Part shown: positions 1 through 33,920 of the stretch, piece by piece
How the letters are laid out: every line of letters starts with the position of its first letter
Numbering within the stretch: the stretch's first letter is position 1
Source: Gymnorhina tibicen
Lineage: Eukaryota > Chordata > Aves > Passeriformes > Artamidae
Assembly (NCBI GenBank): GCA_013399875.1
Contig: VXAZ01000447.1
Span: 395,665-459,664 of the forward strand
DNA: 64,000 bases
Reading direction: 5' to 3'
Notes under the pieces: generated by a model
Told to the model about the DNA's origin: nothing
Database searches by the model: none
Seen by the model: the letters and a program-made list of their open reading frames with translations, nothing else
Translations under genes and position numbers: made by a program

Positions 1-27
1 AATTACAGGAAAAATTCCTTCTATAAT

Positions 28-74
28 AAAAAAAAAAAAAAAAAAAAAAAAAAACAAAAAAAAAAAAAAAAAAA
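28..74. repeat. Poly-A tract with a single C
   Basis: There are 27 A residues, one C, then 19 A residues, followed by a purine-rich stretch. In the FUT8 sense this is an intronic poly-U run. It could be the tail of a retroposed copy, but nothing recognisable lies beside it. Confidence 0.8.
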
Positions 75-1550
75 GGAGGAAAAGGTGGAAATAGTATTAG
101 AGTAACTGATAATACCCCTTTCGAGAAATTACAGAAGCATATGAAGCTATAAATACTTTTTTCTGTAAGAACTCTTTCACAATTTTAACTTTCTGATCTT
201 TTCGTGTCTAACATTTTTTGTCAATATTTAACCAGCTCTCAAAACACAACAGATGACACTACAATATTTGGGACACATTCTATTCCAATTTCCATTGTGT
301 TAATAATATTTCTGGGGTTTTTTTTAAAGAAAAAAAAATTACAGACCAAACGGAAATACGTCATCCTCTACTCTGAGAACTAGCTGAGAAACAGAGATAA
401 GCATCAGTCCTATCTCAGTAAACAACTCTGAGTGGAGCAACACGAAGAACATTTAACAGAAGATGGCACTTCTAGGGACAATGAAAATGGTGAAGGATAT
501 TTGCACACCCCTTTCCAAGTTCTTGGTATCAGGAATACCACTAAAATTAATCACTTCCTTCAGACTTCAAAAATCAGAATCCACCTGCTGAGCAGACACA
601 AAAGAACTTTTCTTGAAGAATTTGATTTCTTACTAGCAAGAGATCATCACTCTAGTAACTTTAAGGAACAAAGCACAAGGAAAAAAGTGTTACATTGGAT
701 GTGATAAAAAACAAAAGGTCAGAATTATTTATGCATTTTTTATGCATATATTTAAAATGTTCTCCTTCTTTCCTTTACTCTGGAACCAGTCTTTGAGATG
801 CTTTTAGATCTGGTCTTCAATTCCACTTTATAAAGTTGATACAAATTCATCTAACCAACGGTTTCAGAGTCCACTCTCCAAAATAATCATCAAAGCTTGT
901 AATATATCTACTCACGTTTCAGTTTTCAAACAAGCACTTTTATGTTGTCTCCCACACAAAATGCTACATTCGTGCTTGGGAAAAGAGGTTTCTTTTAAAA
1001 TGTGAGTGAAATAGCAGCCATACTTAGTGTGACCAAAGAATCTTCTGGTCCACTATCCCATGTCCAACACAGGCTGAAAGCAGAGCACAAAGAAAAATAC
1101 AGAAAAAGGCCAGATGCACACTCCTCTCAAGCAGTATGTGGCCCATTGACTTCCTGCACCAGGTGAGGTTTAATTCTCCTTCCCACTCACTACAGTGCTT
1201 TAGGTTCTATTTGAAGCTATTGCTGCCACAATGACTGCAAAGAAAAAAGAAAATGAAACTACTGAAGTTCTACAGTTAGCTCTTGCTTCCTTCCGTTCCC
1301 TTTTCCATCTGTATTTATATTACGATAAATGTAATGCTTACACTGTAAGTTTTTGGGGAATTTTTTTTTCTTTTTAAGTAGAACTTGGGCACAATCCTAT
1401 TACTAGGATTCCTGAATGTGCAGAAAATCAATCATAGATAATAAGTTGTAATATTTTTATTGACAGAATCACCTAAATGCTATGTTGTGTAGGATGCCTC
1501 CTAGCTTTACTCACACAGTCTTTTCTCTGAAACAGGAAAGGCCCAGTCTG

Positions 1551-1724
1551 TGAATCATGGAAATCATTTAAGTTGGAAAAGACCTTTAAGATCATTGAGT
1601 CCAACTATAAACCCAGCACTGCCAAGTTCACCACTAAACCACGTCCCTAGAGTGCCACATCTACATGACTTTTAAATACCTCCAGGGACAGTGGTATTAC
1701 ACTTCCTTGGACAGCCTGTTCCAA
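1551..1724 (-). mobile_element. CR1 LINE 3' end fragment, minus orientation
   Basis: The sequence follows the complement of the avian CR1 3' end: AATCAT...GTTGGAAAAGACC, AAGATCATTGAGTCCAAC, then CCACATCTACA, then CTCCAGGGACAGTGG and ACAGCCTGTTCC. Many substitutions mark an old copy. The 3' terminal repeat is at the low-coordinate end. It is cut off within the 3' part of the element and has no coding capacity. The same orientation as FUT8 transcription. Confidence 0.88.
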
Positions 1725-4700
1725 GATAAAACCAAATAATGGAAACTGGCACAGCTCTGTTTTCTTTGTACTGGATTACATATGTGTAGTGTATCTCTTC
1801 CACATATCTAAAAATAATACCCAGTTCTTCCAAAGCTATCTAATAGATTCTTGAAACCTATGCACAGGCCAGAAAGAATTTTTTTTTTTTTCCCCTCTTA
1901 CAAGAAAGGGAAAACAAGATATCAAAAGAAGATGGGGAGGAGAGAGTTAAAAATCTTTCCTTCTTGCACCTAACAGCCTCAGATAAGGATACAAATCAAG
2001 CACAGTTATGGGACGATTTCAAGTTTCTATTGGTTTCAGAAGCTGATCAACTCGCTGTGTAACTATAGCTTATCACCGCAGGTGCAAAGCAAGGCGAGTC
2101 CCGGGCTCCTGTTCTCAATTGCTAGGCCTGTGGAAGTGTCCAGAACAGGCACTGAAAATTTTCTTCCCTCTGAAAGAAGATTGTGAGTATATGTGTAAAC
2201 AGACTAAGAAATAACGTGTTTTCTCAGGTCTTGCTCTGAAAAAAATTGAAGAATATATCAGCTGTTCATCAGATTCTAGTACTTTGAAGCACTGCACTAT
2301 ATATCAGGCATACTGTGAGGGGTGGGGAGGGTTAGCCAAACTACAGATAGTACAAAGGGAGAAAAGACATTAACCTGCTATTTTGGAAGTAAATAAACAG
2401 TAAAAAAAAAAAGGAGAAAGAAAATATGGATGACTTTACAGGTAAACATTCTGGAAGGAAGAATATGATTATTGAATTTTTGTGCTCATGTACAAGAGAA
2501 AGACACCTAAACAGGTTCATATACAAACCAGAAATATATTAAATATGGTGTCTTAAGAATTTATGTATATATAATCTGTTTTGAGTACCTTAAAGAGTGA
2601 AGATACTGCAAGCAGTATTATAGACTAGAAATACATATCCTAGACATTAAAAATTTGCATGTGAAAACTATTAAATCAGCCAAAAAAAAATCAATTTACA
2701 CCATCCCTAACACATCACTTATCTAAGATAAACACCACGACCTCTGCTTACCAGAAGCTGTCAAATGCTTTAATCCCTTGATCATTACAGTTGTTGAACT
2801 CTCAACCACGCTACTCTCTACTAAAGTTGTTCTACATCATCCTAATTCTGAAAATATATCACTTCTTTCCTTCTTTTGGAAATAGAACAGAAACACTCTA
2901 CAAACTGGTGGTAGTGACTCCACTATCTTTACTGCTGTACTTGCAGTTGGTAGACATCTGACTGTAAGGGAAGTTTCTGAAACTTATGTCAAAACATTTC
3001 TGTTTTCATGACTATGAATAGTTTAAAATACTTCCCTTGCTAGAAACAACATGCCTATTCATATGAATGTTGGCTAAATTTTCTTTACTTAAATGCCAAC
3101 GCTGTTTGACAGCCAGTCACTCTCATGTAGAGAGATACAGTATCTAGGACTTACTAATATTACTGCACCAAATAATGAATGCAACATAAGCTACTGCAAT
3201 GTGACAGCTGTTTCTATCAAAGCTTGGTAGTTCAATGTGACTAGAACATTTCCGTCAGAAGTGTAAACCAATTTATAGTTGATTTCACAAGAAGAGGAAG
3301 AAAAGCTTCTTTACTGCCAAAACATGACCTTAACCTGCCTTCAGATGCTATTAAATGCCCAAACATCAAATTGCATCCTGCCTTCTCTGAAATCACAGGA
3401 AGTTTCAAATGGCTTCTACTCAAGGCATCTGAAGCTGCAAGCAACAGTAGGGTGCAAGCAATGTAGGAAATCATGTTTCAGTGTAAGCTGTGACCTAAAA
3501 ACTCAGCAGTAACACATTAAAAATTCTTCACTACTTAGAGATTCTATGCCTTTTATGAAGAAAACATAAAATTAATGCTGTACTACTGAGCTGTATCTTA
3601 CCATATTAAAGTAAACTTGTGATTTGGTATGGACTCGAGCTGTAATTCTTAATAAAATTCAGTATTGTTTTACTGAACAAGTCAAAAGTCTACAATTACT
3701 TTTTGTTGCTATTGAAAACTTGGGATGGTATGTTTACACAGGTGGAGCATCTCATTATTCACAAAGAATGCTAAGGTTTGAAAGTTAAACAGAAATAAAG
3801 AAAAATGCATAACTAATATTGTTACATCAATATTGAATTTTGTTACAGTTATTAAAGTTATTTAGGACAATATAATGAATTAAATACTATAACCTCAACT
3901 TTGTATTACCTGTCTTTTCATTGTTTAGATTTGCATTTTAAATGCTATAATTGTTTCTGCTATTGTTCTTGCCTCTACACATACAAAAAAGGAAGGATTA
4001 GGTTGCCATCATCTGGAGTTGTGTTTGTTCATTTAGTTTTTAGAGAACACCGTAATTTTAAATAGCAGCCTTTTATAGATATGAAAGAAAAACAGAAACA
4101 GCACAGCTGAAATAGTCACGTCTTCAATGCTGTAGAAAATTCTTCTACTACAAAATAACATTTTCTGCTTAGGGTGCATATGTCAAAGAAAATCCGTTAT
4201 GTAGTATGTTATCTTATATATTTTTCCAAGAATGTCATCAAGAATAGAAGAGTTCAAAAATTTGCCACTACTGAGTTGCCTTGATTTTAAAAAGTATTGA
4301 TTAATTAATTAGAAGTATTAATTTACAAGGAAATACAGGCCATGTAGGAGTAAATTAATGTTTACTGTGTATCCACATTCTAGAGAGCTAGAAGAGGGCA
4401 CAGAGCAAAAAAAGGGACAAAGACACTGTAAGAAGTTGAGAATCCCACATATATTTAAGGATGAAATTATTTAACAAGTAGGGTGAAAGTCTTCTATGTT
4501 ATCACTATAGAAGTCCTTCTGAACGAGGGAAGAGCTTCATCAGCAGCTTTTCAACCCACTTATAAAAATTCCCCCAGCAACTGTTCACAGAGAGGTGTTT
4601 TTTGGACAGGTGATGCTTTTTAACATATTAAACAGTTTTTACAATATTCCTAAATAGTTTCTTTTTAATATGTATGTTCAATAAGAATTTCTGTGTGTTT

Positions 4701-5011
4701 ATTATATTATTTATACATACATTATTTATATTTACCTTCCTTCTACAGCATTAGCTTGTTTTTACATAGTTACAGGCATCTTGCTCAACTCTTCTAGATT
4801 TTTAACATTAAGCTTTGAAAAGCACACTTGGGAGAAAAAAAAATCCCAAAAAAGCGTATCTGAGAGAGAAAGTGAAATCGCTGGAAAATGAAATGCAATC
4901 TTAACTGAATAAAGGATGAAAAAAAAACTATACTAAAACTTGTGTGTACTATAGACAGAAATTGTAAAGGTAACCGGAAGGAACTTGTAATATAAACATA
5001 ATTCATCTTAC

Positions 5012-5188
5012 TTGGATTTTGCCTCTTGCAACAATGAAGGGTCATCTGTAGCCAAATAAACTCTTTTTTTATCAACATGCATCCTGCGAGCAAGAAGTTC
5101 AAACCGCTCTTCCACGTGTACCATGTACTCTTCAATGGGGTGAAATGCTGCCTCTGTCCCTACTTTGTCTGTCCTTCGGACGTGAACA
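5012..5188 (-). CDS. FUT8: FUT8 coding exon 8: nucleotide-sugar binding core (residues 361-420)
   Basis: After the acceptor TTTTTCCAG the exon completes Gly361 and reads [20 protein letters not shown]. Arg365 and Arg366, the conserved pair needed for GDP-fucose binding, are present. So are Asp368, Lys369, Glu373 and Tyr382, and the LATDDPSLL segment with Asp409-Asp410. The exon is 177 bases, phase 2 on both sides, with donor CAA|GTAAGA. The next exon, expected to begin by completing Lys420 and then YPNYEF, is not in the window. Confidence 0.97.
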
Positions 5189-21330
<16,142 letters not shown>

Positions 21331-22779
21331 TCATAAATCGCAGAAGCCATCCTGCTACAATACATCTCCTATTAAAATGGATGAGTAAGCTTCAGCTCCA
21401 TGAAAATTTTATGTGAATTCTTCACTGTGAACATGAACAGTTATTGAACATACTTCACTATCCTAATGTAAAATAGAATACATTCAAGACTTTAAATTAC
21501 TTTCTCATTTGTAAATCTGTCAGAATAAGCCAACATTTGGACTCCAGGTTCACATTTCATCAACATGATTCTCAGTGTTGGAATGCTTTTTCCTTTGGCA
21601 TTTTTTCACGTTTGTTAGTTCTATTTCAATAAGCATGCATGTCATCCAATAAAAGAAAATTTCCACCTGTCTACACAGTACAGAATAAAACAAATGTTTA
21701 TTGAGGGACTGCTTCCCAGGCTAACTGACCACATAGTAAATACAGAATGTAAAACACGTACCTCAGCAGACTGAAAAAGGACAGAATTTTAACCTGCATA
21801 CACTCTCCATAAAATAATACACTTCACTTCCACAAACCAAGAAACCACAAGACAGGAGGCAAATGCCTACATTATATGAATGCTGTGTTTAAAAGTACAA
21901 ACTAATAAATATTTTCAGGCATGTGGACAACACAACAACATAATCAAGAGAAATTTTTCTTTACGAAAAATATAGTACTTTTTTGTACACATTCATACTT
22001 GCAAGGCTCTAGACATGCTTCTAAATTCCAGAAAGGTCTGCCATAAAATCTCTAGGATGAAAGTTTCAGATAAGTTGCGAGAATACTGGTATTTGAGCAT
22101 CAATATAAATTCTGTTTCTTTCACATCTAAACAACTTTAAATAAAATTTTCTGTAAATTTGCAACAATCAAATCAAACCTTCAAAAAACAGTGATCCCTG
22201 TCTGGAGAACTGAGATCCCTCCTTCAAGTGATCTTAAAGATAATCTGAATATTCTGAGTCCTAAAATATTTTAAAAGAAAATTAATTTGTGCATTCACTT
22301 GTGTAAAGGAGGGCATGACAATTCAGAGACAATTCAGGGGCAGGGGGGAAAATAATAAAACATTCAAAACAAAAACAAACCCAAAACTCTACAACATGTG
22401 CTATAACTTCAGCATTTTCTTTTTTTTCATTTTAAATACACCTGATTCAAAGCCTAACTAGGTATAAAAATATTAAATTAAATAAAATTTCCATTCCCAA
22501 TTTTTGTTCCTCAGACCAGTACTTTTGTCATCACAAATCTAATGGGCAACTTGAGACTAAACCTAACGAGTATCTTTGAAACTATAACAAATGTATTTCC
22601 CACAGTCTTTCAGAAGAGAAAGAGGGCCCTTCTAGTATTCTGAACAAGTCCACACAGAAAGAACTCCATGAAAAAATGCCTCCTCATATCATTATTATCA
22701 GCAGTATTATATTTTTATTATTACAACTGTCATTTGTATTATCATACTTTGCTTGGTTTCAGTTACTAAACTGTTCTTA

Positions 22780-22935
22780 TCTCAACTCATGATGGGGTTT
22801 TGTTGTGGGGTTTTTTTGTTTGTTTGGAGGTTTTTTCCCATTGATTCTCCTCCCTGTCCCAGCACGGAGGAAGAGGAGTGAGTGTCTGGGCGAGTACTCT
22901 GTTGCCAGCCTGGGTAAAGCCACAACACTATTTTT
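22780..22935. repeat. G/T-rich patch and possible old interspersed repeat, family unresolved
   Basis: A G/T-rich run (TTGTTGTGGGGTTTTTTTG, then GTTTGTTTGG) leads into a locally GC-richer segment. That segment carries GGAAGAGGAGTGAGTGTCTG, then TTGCCAGCC, then GTAAAGCCACAACA. This wording is reminiscent of dispersed repeats in bird genomes, but I cannot assign it to CR1 or to an LTR family by eye. Confidence 0.35.
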
Positions 22936-23826
22936 TTTGAAAGGGATAATAAACTCTGTGAATTTTTAGAAAATGCTCATAGATAATGCTTTCTACACTT
23001 GCCATTACTTCCAAATGCCTGTGTTCTCAAAAATGAAAGCATTTAATCAATGGCATGTTTGAAGTATTGTCAAGGTGTGCCCTTCTAACCTTCTTTCATG
23101 CAAAAGTAAGCTTCACACAATAGCTTATGAACAGTATTACGGAAATCAAGTAGTAATCACATAATGAAACATAATTTGATTGTGTGACTGCTTACCCATG
23201 TTAATATAATGTGCTTACTCAGGTTTTAACATTATTTAGAGACTTAACTAAAAACTATATATATCTTAGTATTAGTTTGTGACTTAAAAAGGAAGCTAGT
23301 TAACTAATTTCTTTACAATTGTGGGTTTTTTTCAAATTGCTATATTCAAGTAGCAAAAAGACAAAGCAGTATTTGAGCTTCAATTATCTACTGAGAATTT
23401 AAAAAGAAAAAGGGAAGTAGAGATACTTGGATATATTGCAGTTTCAACTGATGTTTCTGGAAAAGGGTGGAAATATTAACCATTGATAAGGAAGAAAAGT
23501 TACATTTCAAGCAGCAGAATAGCTTGGGTGTTCATAACCAAAACTGCCAACCAAAGCAACCAGTAAAAGTATTGAGCCAATAAAGGATAACAATCAATTT
23601 CAAAACCAATTAAGACTGACAGAAGAGTATTCCTCCCGGCACAAAGTCACAGAAAAGGATTATAAACCCCTGATTTGAATGAGCAGTACACTCTGCTCTC
23701 AACCCTAATGACACTGCTCATCACAAACTCCTATCTCCAATGTAATGATCTACATAATCAAGAGAAGGATGGAAAGAACATCCAGGAATGTCAAGCCCCA
23801 TAACATAACAGCCATACAATTGCATT

Positions 23827-23900
23827 AAAAACAAATACCAAAAAAATACAAACAAAAATTAAACAAACCCACACAAAATCCCAAACAAACAAAAAACCCA
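23827..23900. repeat. A/C-rich low-complexity tract (CAAA-type)
   Basis: Irregular runs of ACAAA, CAAAC and CCCA units. In FUT8 sense this reads as T/G-rich GTTTG-type sequence. There are no exact unit copies, so it is a compositional tract, not a clean microsatellite. Confidence 0.7.
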
Positions 23901-26900
23901 CGGCTGACCAATCACACAAAACATACTTCAATATGTAGAAGATTAGATTATCAAGTCATGACAAAGTTTACACCTTTTATCTTTCTCAGAATTACTTCTA
24001 TGAACAATGCAACTGAAAATAGTAACAAATTTTCAGAATAGTAAAATGGTAACAATTATATTTCTACAGAAGAGAATGCCATCCAAAATAAAAGTGCATT
24101 TTTGCAACTGGCAAGATGGATTTAATGGTTTTATCACAAAGAACATGGGCATACATCGTTGCTCTCACAAAATTTAGGGCTTCCACTGTATTCTTCTTCC
24201 AGGGCTCTTGGTTGGCCTGTTCACACAAAGTAGACTCAGATGGGAATGATGTCCAAAGGCTTCTTCAATGCCTCACCATCTAGCAGTGCTTCCAAGTATG
24301 TAGTCAACCATCAAAACACATGACAAACTGGCAAAAGTAAACTCTGCTCCTTAAAATACATTTTACTATATGAGAAATGACTGTGTTGTTTCTGAATTTA
24401 AAACAATTCAGAGAAATTTATTTAATCCAATGAATCAAAACAGATTAGAGTGGAGTGGGAAAGCAGTCTGCTACAATTTACTAAGTAACCTCATAAACAC
24501 AGTAAGATGCTCATTAACAAAGTTGTTCTTTTTTTATATTTTCAATAAATATTTTACTCTTTGATGCTACAAGGTCTGCTGGAGAAGAAAGTCCCACCCA
24601 AAATCTTTGGAAAATCCCATTTTTTTAGAGAATGATGTCAAGGAAGGGTGTTTCTCATCCTAGTTATCACAAATGTTACTCACACCATCTTCTACTCCCC
24701 TTCTTTTGTGATGTCATTTGTAATTGTTCCTTTTCATACCAGCTCCCCTCAAGACTTTGGAAGCAGAAAAAATCCAAAGAAAGAAACAAAAAAACCAAAC
24801 AAACCACCAGAAGTTTCTTCCAGCTGCTGGAAGAAAATGTTCTTCCTTCCCTAGTCAGAAATTGTAAGTATTTGATTTGAGAGACAGAGATCTCAAACCT
24901 TCCTCTGTTAATTCCTCTAGTTTGCACCTACCCTGCTACACAAGCTTCAGCTTGAGTAAAACATCCCAGCATGCAGACGGACAAAACACACTGTGCTCCT
25001 CAATCCACATGCAGAAATCCTAGAGAAAACCTCACACAGATATCAGCAGTGATCACACCTTCTTATGTGGTTATTATAGTAAAAATATATCATACATTTT
25101 ATTTCATTGATTAAAAGATACAAGTTTAAACTTTTCAAGACTCACAGTTGTGAGGGGTGCATCCCTCTGCATGTATGCAAAGTGCCCAGAGCCTTTTTTA
25201 TTGTTATTGTCATTTAACATGAGCACTTTTATTAAAAATATGTATCAGTAATTTTAAAGTGAGGGAGAGGATTTCATGCACTTTAAGACAGAAAAATCTA
25301 AGTGACACATTAAATCACCAAAAACACTGCCACATCCAGAGAGCTCAGAAAAAAGTCTTGTGACCAATTTTCTTTTCTTTGCATACATAAAAAGCCCCAA
25401 ATAAATAGGATGAATACGGCAAACTATGACTAGTATAATTGATGTGTTTTTGAGTACTTAGTAACATTTCTCACCTGATTATATTTTTAACCTTCAAAGC
25501 TGAACAAAAAGGTTTTGGGGTTTTTTTTAAATCAGAGGCAAAAATACTCTGTTATTGCGAGACTGCATGCTGAATCACAAACTTCCTAAAATAAACAGAA
25601 CAAAAATAAGCACAAAAGAGAAGGGACAGAAAACTGCTGCCTTCATAATCATTTACTCACTTGATTACGGTACTACAGGTGCCCTTATCTACTTCTCTTG
25701 CACATTCTCTTCAACTGTTTGATAAAAATCATCTCTGAAAATGAGGCCTTTTCCTTAAATATAAACTCCTAGCTTTTTAAATGTTCCTCTAACTACAGGG
25801 AACTAGTTACATGTAGCCTCATTAAATCAAATTTATGGTAATGTCATCCAAATGAAGTAGCAGTCATCACTGTTCACAATCATTCAGCTAAATGACTTCC
25901 CAGGGAGATGTCCCAAAATAATGCAGCTGTCACTGTTCAACATGTACCAGAAAAATGCTACACAGTACTTTCATACTTAACTAAAAAAAAAAAATACAAA
26001 TATGTCCCATATTCTTTTTGACATCGACTTGAGGGGCAAGGGTTGTTGAATTTTTTATTTTATTTTTTAATATAGTTTTATTATTAATAGAGGTATATAT
26101 ATGTGTGTAATTTTGAACCATTTGACTGCTTTACACTGGTGCATATTTGTTAAAGCGAATAACTGTGCTCTTTTTGAGGACTTGCACAGTTATATTACTA
26201 AAAAGGACAACAAATGGATTGTGAAAGAGGAGGAAAAGGTAGAGAAAGGCTGTATTTATCAGCATGAAAAGCACTTACAGTATACTACTGTCAAACAATG
26301 ACATCCAAATGAAAAAATAAGGAACAGTTCTCGGAAAGGAGTTGAATACTATAAAGTGATGACTCCTGCACAATTTAGAGAGATGTTTTTTCCTCAGAAG
26401 GGTGTCTTTTTTTATTTAACAAGCAACAAATACACAGCTTGGTCACAGAAGAGACGGTTCCAACAGCTGAATTGTGAAATAATGAAAATCTGAGAAACAA
26501 ATTCAGCTATTTACACAAGAGAAAAGATCAGGCATTAGGAGTGACCATACAAAACAGCTGCACACATGCTGTAAAAAATAAACCAAGTACAAATAAAACA
26601 GACTACATTAAATATCTTTGATCACTACATAAATAGCTGCATGCATTCAGTCATGACAAAATGTCCCAACACCTTCAGATCAAGTTTTATTTAAATTTCA
26701 TACACACACACAAGCACATATATTAAAAAGGCCTTATACACTCAAAAATATGAGCCTCTAGAGAAGTCTCAAACATCTGTTGAAGCAATCTAGGACTAGA
26801 CAATATACTATACAAGCACTTCAAATATGCTTATGTTTAAAAAAATGGGTTGCTAGTTCAGAAGTTTGATACAAGGACTTCTATATTTTTATTTTTAAAA

Positions 26901-27030
26901 CTATGCAAACATATTTATGCATTTTGATATTCTAAAGAATTAAACAAAAAAAACATCAACCAGAGAATTATCTTTTACAATAAAACAAAGAATTCAAACA
27001 GGGAAGTACAGCCCAGTAAAAACCATGGAT

Positions 27031-27100
27031 CAAAAAAACCCCCCACAAACAAAGAAACAAATAAACCAAAATAATCAACAACAAAAATCCAAACCCCAAA
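27031..27100. repeat. A/C-rich low-complexity tract (CAAA-type)
   Basis: Similar composition to the tract at 23827: CCCCCCACAAACAAAG, then AAACAAATAAACC, then CAACAACAAAAATCC. It lies about 200 bases downstream of the exon 5 donor in the FUT8 sense, where it reads as G/U-rich RNA. Confidence 0.7.
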
Positions 27101-27294
27101 GATTTCCTTGGAATGTTACCTTCCATATACATATAAAATAATGTTTGAAACAAATGTAATAATTTCTTTTCTACATAATTCGTTCATATACCAACATTCA
27201 CTTTAAACTGTGATTAATTATTCTATTGCAAGGTTCTAGCTAAGTGCTATGTATATAAGAAGAAAAAAATGTTTACCTTGATTTAAAAGCTCTA

Positions 27295-33435
<6,141 letters not shown>

Positions 33436-33598
33436 CTTTCCTGATGACCCAAATCAGACAGAAATTCATCAATGCGTGTTTGCAGTTCACTTCCTTCTAG
33501 ATCTTTCAACTTCTTCAGTTCACTCTGGAGGAAAAACCAAAGTTCCTTAGCCCCATTTTCAATCCTCCTCCTCAGTATTTCATGGTCTTTTCCAAGGC
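33436..33598 (-). CDS. FUT8: FUT8 coding exon 4: stem to catalytic domain linker (residues 107-161)
   Basis: The exon begins [20 protein letters not shown], the highly conserved FUT8 stem segment, and goes on as a charged, leucine-rich helix to residue 160. It is 163 bases, phase 1 in and phase 2 out; the donor is AAG|GTACTT. The acceptor AAG lies ten bases from the edge of an N gap, so the polypyrimidine tract and branch point are not readable. Around residues 145-156 the sequence reads [18 protein letters not shown]. This differs from the human form I recall at several positions, while the preceding helix is nearly unchanged. I picked this start by phase and homology; the AG at 33604-33605 would not keep frame with exon 3. 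Confidence 0.95.
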
Positions 33599-33804
33599 CT
33601 TCTACTACNNNNNNNNNNNNNNNNNNNNNNNNNNNNNNNNNNNNNNNNNNNNNNNNNNNNNNNNNNNNNNNNNNNNNNNNNNNNNNGCATAAAAGCATCA
33701 GTACTTGTAGCTGAATTACTTGTTAAGAAGCCAACGTATTTGTGATAAGAAATACCAAAAAACCAAAACTTGTTTCAGAAGTAAAAGAAAACTTATCTAC
33801 CAAC
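33599..33804 (-). other. FUT8: FUT8 intron 3, compact and interrupted by the assembly gap
   Basis: Only 206 bases separate exons 3 and 4, and 78 of these are N. The donor is GTTGGT and the acceptor GTAGTAGAAG. No recognisable polypyrimidine tract is visible in the ten bases left between the gap and exon 4, so it must lie in the unread part. True intron length depends on whether the N count reflects a real estimate. Confidence 0.85.
33609..33686. other. Assembly gap (78 N)
   Basis: A run of N begins ten bases upstream (gene sense) of exon 4 and ends 118 bases short of exon 3. Any open frame shown across it is meaningless. It does not remove coding bases but hides the splice acceptor signals of exon 4. 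Confidence 0.99.
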
Positions 33805-33920
33805 CATCTCCTGTCCGCTTCTTATAGTTTTCTATCTGTTCTTTGGCCTTTAGAAGTTGCTCCTCTAAAGCATGTACCTTTCCTGCAGCTGGTCCCTGAT
33901 CAATGGGACCATCTGGTATC
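33805..33920 (-). CDS. FUT8: FUT8 coding exon 3: stem region (residues 68-107)
   Basis: The exon starts after TATATCCTAG with G, completing Arg68, and reads [20 protein letters not shown], then a charged helix continuing to residue 106. It corresponds to the conserved IPEGPIDQGP segment of vertebrate FUT8 followed by the coiled-coil stem. The exon is 116 bases and ends after the first base of codon 107 (phase 1). The donor is ATG|GTTGGT, which matches the consensus poorly at +3 and +4. A second GT four bases further (GGTTG|GTAGAT) would shift the frame. The following intron is only 206 bases. Confidence 0.95.

Larger units (their letters stand above)
1..5011 (-). other. FUT8: FUT8 intron 8, 5' part (incomplete)
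   Basis: Non-coding. The stretch holds an interrupted poly-A tract at its far end and one old CR1 fragment. The short open frames here show no family resemblance and no codon structure. I saw no exon 9, 10 or 11 of FUT8 on the minus strand, so the intron is longer than 5 kb. Confidence 0.85.

Noticed and set aside
1..5011. Possible FUT8 exons 9-11 downstream of exon 8
   Set aside because: Neither the conserved YPNYEF/SWSAGLHNRY part nor the SH3 domain could be seen on the minus strand. The remaining exons must be outside the window.
24632..24927. Three overlapping open frames of 68-83 codons
   Set aside because: All are compositional, low-complexity (Lys/Thr/Asn or Phe/Leu/Ser rich) and without splice or start context.
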